Below, in pieces: positions 59,352 to 64,000 of a DNA stretch of 64,000 bases (the first letter of the stretch is position 1; each line of letters starts with the position of its first letter). The position numbers and the translations under genes were made by a program. Source of the stretch: an uncultured Duncaniella sp. (GTDB taxonomy: Bacteria > Bacteroidota > Bacteroidia > Bacteroidales > Muribaculaceae); assembly GCA_910576785.1 (NCBI GenBank), contig CAJTJG010000006.1, forward strand, positions 1-64,000, read 5' to 3'. The notes under the pieces were generated by a model, which was not told the DNA's origin, ran no database searches, and saw only the letters and a program-made list of their open reading frames with translations.

Positions 59352-60133
59352 AAATCTGCGTCATACCCTTCGACATCAAATACGCTTCTCCCGAGGAGAA
59401 CCTGATAGCTGCCGCCCATGCACTCAATGAGGTGGAAAAAGACACCGACGTGGTCGTGTTGCCGGAACTCTTCACCACGGCATTCGTACCCGACACAAAA
59501 GGAGTCTCGGCTCTGGCTGAAGGAAATGACGGACAGACCGTGGAAGCCCTGAAACGTTGGGCTGCATTCTTCGGGTTTGCCATCGCCGGCAGTTTCCTTG
59601 CCAAGGGCGATGACGGGAAATTCTACAACAGAGCTTTCTTCATAGAGCCAATGGGCGATGCGACGTTCTACGACAAACGCCATCTTTTCCCACTCTCTAC
59701 CGAGGACAAAGTCTATTCGCCCGGACATGAACTCGCACCCATAGTGCGGTTCAGAGGCTGGGACTTCAAGATAATAATATGTTTCGACCTGCGGTTTCCC
59801 GTATGGTGCCGCAATGTCAAGGACCACCTATATGATGTGCTCCTCGTGCCGGCCAACTGGCCTTCATCGCGTGAGAAACCGTTCAAGATTCTCATGCAGG
59901 CCAGAGCCGTGGAAAATCAGGTATACACCGTGGGCGCAAACCGCTCGGGCGAGGATAATTATGGCGAATACCACAGATCCAGCTCAGCCATCTACGACAA
60001 TTGGGGCGACCCCATCCATGAGACACGCCGCAACGGCTACCTCTATGCACTACTCGAACGCAAGGATATAGAGATCGGAAGGGAAAAATTCCCCGCCTAC
60101 AAGGCCATGGACCGATGGGAGATCGATCTTTGA
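59348..60133 (+). CDS. Nitrilase-superfamily omega-amidase
   Basis: A 261-residue carbon-nitrogen hydrolase with the full catalytic triad: Glu40 (VVLPELFTT), Lys110 (FYDKRHLF) and Cys145 (IICFDLRFP). The sequence pattern resembles YafV/Nit2-type omega-amidases, which hydrolyse alpha-ketoglutaramate or alpha-ketosuccinamate and so salvage amide nitrogen formed by transamination. It is coupled to the acyltransferase by an ATGA overlap. Its stop is 3 bp from the convergent end of recR. Confidence 0.88.
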   Translation: MKICVIPFDIKYASPEENLIAAAHALNEVEKDTDVVVLPELFTTAFVPDTKGVSALAEGNDGQTVEALKRWAAFFGFAIAGSFLAKGDDGKFYNRAFFIEPMGDATFYDKRHLFPLSTEDKVYSPGHELAPIVRFRGWDFKIIICFDLRFPVWCRNVKDHLYDVLLVPANWPSSREKPFKILMQARAVENQVYTVGANRSGEDNYGEYHRSSSAIYDNWGDPIHETRRNGYLYALLERKDIEIGREKFPAYKAMDRWEIDL

Positions 60134-60136
60134 CCT

Positions 60137-60763
60137 CTATCTCTTTATCGAGTCGGAGAAGAGTGTGCGGTTCAGCAGCGAACGTCCGAGGGTGACCTCG
60201 TCGGTATATTCAATCTCATTACCCACCGATACTCCCCGTGCCAGTTGTGTTATCCTCACATCGGCATACGGTGCCAGACGTCGGAATATGTAGAAATTCG
60301 TGGTCTCACCCTCAAGTGTGGCGCTCAGTGCGAGTATCACCTCATCGATATCGCCGGCAGCCACTCTCGCCACGAGCGACTCTATCTCGAGCATCTCAGG
60401 ACCTATCCCCTCCATCGGGGCAATGACGCCACCGAGCACATGGTACACGCCGTTGAACTGTCCCGTATTCTCGAAACTCATCACATCCTTCACGCTTTCC
60501 ACCACACACACCGTGCGGCTGTCACGGCGCGGATCGGCGCAAAGCGGACACAGATCAGTCTCCGATATATTGTGGCACTTTCTGCAATATCTCACTCCAC
60601 GGCGCATTTTTATTATAGCCTCGCCGAGCGCCACACCGGCCGACTCGTCCGAACGCAATATATGAAGAGCGAGGCGCAAAGCCGTCTTACGCCCTATGCC
60701 TGGCAGGCGCGACAGCTCGGTGACAGCCCCCTCAAGCAGGCTTGATGCAAATTCCTGATTCAA
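60137..60763 (-). CDS. recR: Recombination mediator RecR
   Basis: A 208-residue protein that with RecF and RecO loads RecA on gapped DNA. A helix-hairpin-helix (LSRLPGIGRKTALRLALHIL, about 17-36) is followed by the C4 zinc finger CRKCHNISETDLCPLC and a Toprim domain (TVCVVESVKDVMSFE to LALSATLEGETTNFYI). The length is standard. It is divergent from panC with its own promoter at 60816-60786. Confidence 0.97.
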   Translation of the reverse strand: MNQEFASSLLEGAVTELSRLPGIGRKTALRLALHILRSDESAGVALGEAIIKMRRGVRYCRKCHNISETDLCPLCADPRRDSRTVCVVESVKDVMSFENTGQFNGVYHVLGGVIAPMEGIGPEMLEIESLVARVAAGDIDEVILALSATLEGETTNFYIFRRLAPYADVRITQLARGVSVGNEIEYTDEVTLGRSLLNRTLFSDSIKR

Positions 60764-60785
60764 TTTTCCTTTATTTTTTGTATGT

Positions 60786-60816
60786 CAAAATTAGTCAATA
60801 TCCGGCTATTGTCAAA
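60786..60816 (-). promoter_or_regulatory. Promoter of recR
   Basis: On the minus strand TTTG (60816-60813), 19 bp, TAATTTTG (60793-60786). The start at 60763 is 22 bp downstream. Confidence 0.65.
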
Positions 60817-60824
60817 ACGCATAG

Positions 60825-60864
60825 ACCAAAAGTTTGCTTTTGGTTAGATAAATGCGTAATTTTG
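60825..60864 (+). promoter_or_regulatory. panC promoter with palindrome over the -33
   Basis: TTTG (60833-60836), 20 bp, TAATTTTG (60857-60864). The -33 TTTG is exactly the loop of a perfect 8-bp inverted repeat, ACCAAAAG (60825-60832) and CTTTTGGT (60837-60844). A DNA-binding protein there would compete with sigma factor. Confidence 0.6.
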
Positions 60865-60890
60865 CAGTCTGAAAAATTTCAGCAGAAAGA

Positions 60891-61739
60891 ATGGAAATCA
60901 TCCGTACTGTTTCAGATTTGGAATCGGCGCTTGGAAGCGCCCGTGCCAAAGGGAGCATAGGGCTCGTCCCCACCATGGGAGCCCTTCATGAGGGACATCT
61001 GTCGCTCATCACTCGTGCCAGAAAAGAAAATGACACGGTAGTGGTGAGTGTGTTTGTCAACCCCACACAGTTCAATAATCCCACCGATCTTGCCACATAT
61101 CCCCGCACCGAGGAGGCCGACTGTGCCCTGCTCGAGAGCGCCGGTGTCGACTATGCCTTCATCCCGTCAGTCGAGGAGATGTATCCTCAGGAGGACACGA
61201 GAGTGTTTGATCTCGGACCGGTTGCCGAGGTGATGGAGGGCCCCATGCGCCCCGGTCATTTCAACGGCGTGGCTCAGGTAGTGAGCAAGCTTTTCAGCAT
61301 GACCCGTCCCACCCGCGCATATTTCGGAGAGAAAGATTATCAGCAGATAGCCGTAATACGCCGTATGGTTGAGCTCGAAGGTGGATATGACGGCCTCGAG
61401 ATAGTGTCCTGTCCTATCAGGCGCCACGATGACGGTCTGGCCATGAGCTCGCGCAACGTGCGCCTCACCCCCGACCAGCGAATGGTGGCACCCTGTATAT
61501 CCATCACATTGAAGAGCAGTCTTGTCAAGGCCAGGGAAATGTCGCTGACCGAAACCAGGCAGTGGGTCATCGATACCGTCAATCGTTTCCCTTTCATGGA
61601 AGTGGAATACTACGAGATAGTGGATGGCATCACCATGCAGCCGCTCACCGATTGGTCGGACTCCACAATCCCCGTAGGATGCATCACCGCCTACTGCGGA
61701 GATGTGCGTCTCATAGACAACATCACATATAAAATCTGA
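60891..61739 (+). CDS. panC: Pantothenate synthetase
   Basis: A 282-residue cytoplasmic ligase joining pantoate and beta-alanine with ATP. The family motifs are VPTMGALHEGHLSLI (about 26-40, ATP-binding HxGH), VFVNPTQFNNP, GPMRPGHFNGVAQVV and FGEKDYQQIAVIRR with the KMSKS-like SSRNVRLTP. panD lies 8 bp downstream, so the last steps of vitamin B5 synthesis form one operon. Confidence 0.97.
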   Translation: MEIIRTVSDLESALGSARAKGSIGLVPTMGALHEGHLSLITRARKENDTVVVSVFVNPTQFNNPTDLATYPRTEEADCALLESAGVDYAFIPSVEEMYPQEDTRVFDLGPVAEVMEGPMRPGHFNGVAQVVSKLFSMTRPTRAYFGEKDYQQIAVIRRMVELEGGYDGLEIVSCPIRRHDDGLAMSSRNVRLTPDQRMVAPCISITLKSSLVKAREMSLTETRQWVIDTVNRFPFMEVEYYEIVDGITMQPLTDWSDSTIPVGCITAYCGDVRLIDNITYKI

Positions 61740-61747
61740 CCATACAC

Positions 61748-62101
61748 ATGATGCTCCAGATACTAAAATCAAAAATCCACCGTGTCAGTGTCACACAGGC
61801 ACGTCTCGACTATATAGGCAGCATAACGATCGACAGGGATCTTCTTGACGCCGCAGGAATATTCCCCGGAGAAAGGGTCTACATCGTGGACAACAACAAT
61901 GGCGAACGCTTCGACACCTACGCCATCGAAGGCCCCCGCGGTTCGGGCGTGATATGCCTCAACGGTGCAGCCGCACGCAAGGTGCAGGTAGGAGATATAG
62001 TCATCATCATGGCTTATGCACTTATGACCCCAGAGGAAGCATCGGAATTCACCCCGAAAGTGATATTCCCCGACTCCACCACCAACCGGCTCGTGAAATA
62101 A
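61748..62101 (+). CDS. panD: Aspartate 1-decarboxylase
   Basis: A 117-residue pyruvoyl enzyme that makes beta-alanine from aspartate, the partner substrate of PanC. The self-cleavage site is Gly24-Ser25 (DYIGSITID), where Ser25 becomes the pyruvoyl group. The GERVYIVDNNNGERFDTYAI and NGAAARKVQVGDIVII segments are typical. It starts 8 bp after panC and uses the first of two consecutive ATG codons by default; the second is equally possible. Confidence 0.96.
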   Translation: MMLQILKSKIHRVSVTQARLDYIGSITIDRDLLDAAGIFPGERVYIVDNNNGERFDTYAIEGPRGSGVICLNGAAARKVQVGDIVIIMAYALMTPEEASEFTPKVIFPDSTTNRLVK

Positions 62102-62148
62102 CACGCAACTGAAGAAACAATACACACCTTATTATACAATCATAATAG

Positions 62149-63483
62149 ATGTTTGAAAATCTAAGCGAAAGGCTCGAACGGAGCTTCAAGATACTCAAGG
62201 GCGAAGGCAAGATCACCGAGATCAATGTGGCCGAGACCCTCAAGGATGTGCGTCGCGCTCTGCTCGAGGCTGACGTGAACTACAAGGTGGCCAAACAGTT
62301 CACCGACGAAGTGAAGGCCAAAGCCATGGGCCAGAACGTGATCAATGCCATCAAGCCCGGCGAACTCATGGTGAAGATTGTCCATGACGAGCTTGCCCGG
62401 CTCATGGGAGGAGAGACCGCACAGGTGAACCTCTCCGGCAATCCCACGGTCATACTCATGTCAGGTCTCCAGGGTTCGGGTAAGACAACATTCTCCGGCA
62501 AGCTCGCCCGCAAATTCAAAAGCGAGCAGGCCAAGCGTCCGCTCCTCGTGGCATGCGACGTATACCGTCCCGCAGCCATCGACCAGTTGAAGGTCATTGC
62601 CGATCAGGTAGGCGTGCCCGTCTACACCGAAGAGGGCAACAAGAATCCCGTGGAGATAGCCGAGAACGCCATCCGCTACGCCAAGACAAATCACAACGAC
62701 CTCGTCATCATCGACACGGCCGGACGTCTTGCCGTCGATGAGCAGATGATGCAGGAGATAGCCGCCATCAAAAAAGCCGTCAAGCCGCAGGAGATCCTCT
62801 TTGTAGTCGACTCCATGACAGGTCAGGATGCTGTCAATACCGCCAAGGAGTTCAACGACCGTCTTGACTTCGATGGAGTGGTGCTCACCAAGCTGGACGG
62901 TGACACACGTGGTGGTGCCGCACTCTCCATCCGCACTGTCGTCACAAAGCCCATCAAGTTCGTGGGTACCGGCGAGAAGCTCGATGCCATCGACCTCTTC
63001 CACCCCTCCCGTATGGCCGACCGTATCCTCGGCATGGGCGACATCGTCTCCCTCGTGGAAAAGGCTCAGAACGCCTACGACGAAAAGCAGGCCCGCGAGC
63101 TCCAGCGCAAGATAGCAAAGAACCAGTTCAACTTCAACGACTTCCTCCAGCAGATCCAGCAGATCCAGAAAATGGGTAATCTCAAGGAGCTTGCATCAAT
63201 GATACCCGGTGTAGGTAAGGCCATCAAGGACATCGATATCGACGACAATGCCTTCAAGGGCATCGAGGCCATCATACGGTCCATGACCGAAGAGGAGCGT
63301 CAGCATCCCGAGATCATCAACGGATCGCGCCGCAAGCGCATAGCACGTGGATCGGGTAGCGACATCCAGGAGGTGAACCGTCTCATCAAGCAGTTCGACG
63401 ACGCCCGCAAGATGATGAAGGCCGTGTCCGGCATCAAGAACCCCATGGCTCTGATGCGCGGCATGAAGGGAATGAGAAGATAA
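62149..63483 (+). CDS. ffh: Signal recognition particle protein Ffh
   Basis: A 444-residue GTPase that with 4.5S RNA targets nascent membrane proteins to the translocon. An N-domain four-helix bundle (1-90) is followed by the G domain with G1 GLQGSGKTTFSGKLA (about 106), DTAGRL, TKLDGDTRGGAAL and the closing loop GTGEKLDAIDLF. The methionine-containing M domain begins near residue 325, with the RNA-binding ARGSGSDIQEVNRLIKQF. It lies 47 bp after panD. The SRP RNA gene is not recognised nearby. Confidence 0.98.
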   Translation: MFENLSERLERSFKILKGEGKITEINVAETLKDVRRALLEADVNYKVAKQFTDEVKAKAMGQNVINAIKPGELMVKIVHDELARLMGGETAQVNLSGNPTVILMSGLQGSGKTTFSGKLARKFKSEQAKRPLLVACDVYRPAAIDQLKVIADQVGVPVYTEEGNKNPVEIAENAIRYAKTNHNDLVIIDTAGRLAVDEQMMQEIAAIKKAVKPQEILFVVDSMTGQDAVNTAKEFNDRLDFDGVVLTKLDGDTRGGAALSIRTVVTKPIKFVGTGEKLDAIDLFHPSRMADRILGMGDIVSLVEKAQNAYDEKQARELQRKIAKNQFNFNDFLQQIQQIQKMGNLKELASMIPGVGKAIKDIDIDDNAFKGIEAIIRSMTEEERQHPEIINGSRRKRIARGSGSDIQEVNRLIKQFDDARKMMKAVSGIKNPMALMRGMKGMRR

Positions 63484-63513
63484 CAACAACCATCAATAGA
63501 CCGAATATTCAAC

Positions 63514-64000
63514 ATGACACTTATTGACGGAAAGAAAGTCGCCGACGACATCAAGCGTGAGATAGCCGCTGAAGTCGAGGAGATGGTGGCCGCAGGCAAG
63601 CGCCGCCCCCATCTCGCTGCAATACTCGTGGGCCACGATGGAGGCAGCGAGACCTATGTGGCCAACAAAGTGAAAGCCTGCGAGGCTTGCGGTTTCACCT
63701 CGACTCTGATTCGCTATGAGGACGAAGTGACCGAGGATGAGCTCCTCGCTGCCATCGGACGCCTCAACAATGATGAGGGTGTGGACGGTTTCATAGTCCA
63801 GCTCCCGCTTCCGCGCCATATCTCGGAGCAGAAAGTCATCGAGGCCATCGATCCCCGCAAGGATGTGGACGGTTTTCATCCCGTCAACGTAGGCAGGATG
63901 TCCATAGGTCTCCCCTGCTTCGTCTCGGCCACCCCCTCGGGCATCATGGAACTGCTCAAGCGCTACAACGTGGAGACACGTGGAGCCAATTGCGTGGTGC
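63514..64000 (+). CDS. folD: Methylenetetrahydrofolate dehydrogenase/cyclohydrolase (partial)
   Basis: The first 162 codons of folD; the gene runs off the window. The enzyme interconverts methylene- and formyl-tetrahydrofolate for purine and one-carbon metabolism. Visible motifs are SETYVANKVKACEACG with the catalytic lysine of the YxxxK pattern, FIVQLPLPRHI, and PRKDVDGFHPVNVGRM with SATPSGIMELLKRY. The NADP-binding C-terminus is beyond the end. It starts 30 bp after ffh. Confidence 0.96.
   Translation, partial: MTLIDGKKVADDIKREIAAEVEEMVAAGKRRPHLAAILVGHDGGSETYVANKVKACEACGFTSTLIRYEDEVTEDELLAAIGRLNNDEGVDGFIVQLPLPRHISEQKVIEAIDPRKDVDGFHPVNVGRMSIGLPCFVSATPSGIMELLKRYNVETRGANCVV

Overview
The window looks like chromosomal DNA of an anaerobic gut Bacteroidales, most likely of the Muribaculaceae type (inference). 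The supporting signs are Bacteroidetes promoters (TTTG, 19-20 bp, TAnnTTTG) in front of many genes, few Shine-Dalgarno sequences, a type IX secretion protein (PorQ), a propeller/Y_Y_Y/AraC glycan sensor, a fused FeoA-FeoB, class I fumarase, pyruvate phosphate dikinase and the anaerobic ribonucleotide reductase NrdDG. I see no tRNA, rRNA, CRISPR array, insertion sequence or prophage. Nearly all of it is protein coding.

Layout. 1-4.2 kb is accessory: a palindromic intergenic repeat, a tandem pair of small membrane protein genes, a PH-domain protein, a lipoprotein, secreted and membrane unknowns, and a class III Fic protein. 4.2-19.6 kb is mostly housekeeping: ppdK, an FtsX/LolE-type permease, feoAB, a MerR regulator with mltG, an AraC regulator coupled to a TPR protein, ndh, rsgA, a carboxylesterase and a DUF1846 protein. 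19.7-27.9 kb is a compact pectin locus: a membrane regulator on the minus strand, diverging from a CE12-like acetylesterase and a multidomain CE8 pectin methylesterase. Both enzymes carry C-terminal sorting-type domains. 28-37.8 kb holds a VanX-like dipeptidase coupled to an MFS transporter, a large TPR protein, lysC-lysA, an OPT transporter and a MATE exporter.

38-49.8 kb has rlmD diverging from mutS2, then fumarase, an orphan histidine kinase, prmC, recX, comF, an Omp85-type barrel and a lipid A phosphoethanolamine transferase. 49.8-53.3 kb has nrdG-nrdD and a TonB C-terminal-domain protein on the minus strand. 53.5-60.1 kb is a dense plus-strand series: porQ, cmk, ispH, an exonuclease and a lipoprotein, then thrC, an unknown, a PlsC-like acyltransferase and an omega-amidase. 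60.1-64 kb has recR diverging from panC-panD, then ffh and the start of folD.

The most unusual material is non-coding. A family of long perfect hairpins with a shared GGCGGTGT-type end sits at convergent gene ends (three of four copies proven, the fourth at the window edge), and one copy looks nested inside another. A 15-bp perfect inverted repeat lies on the promoter of the pectin regulator. A 20-bp-arm palindrome carries the mirrored rlmD and mutS2 promoters. Many -7 boxes lie so close to start codons that the transcripts should be nearly leaderless.
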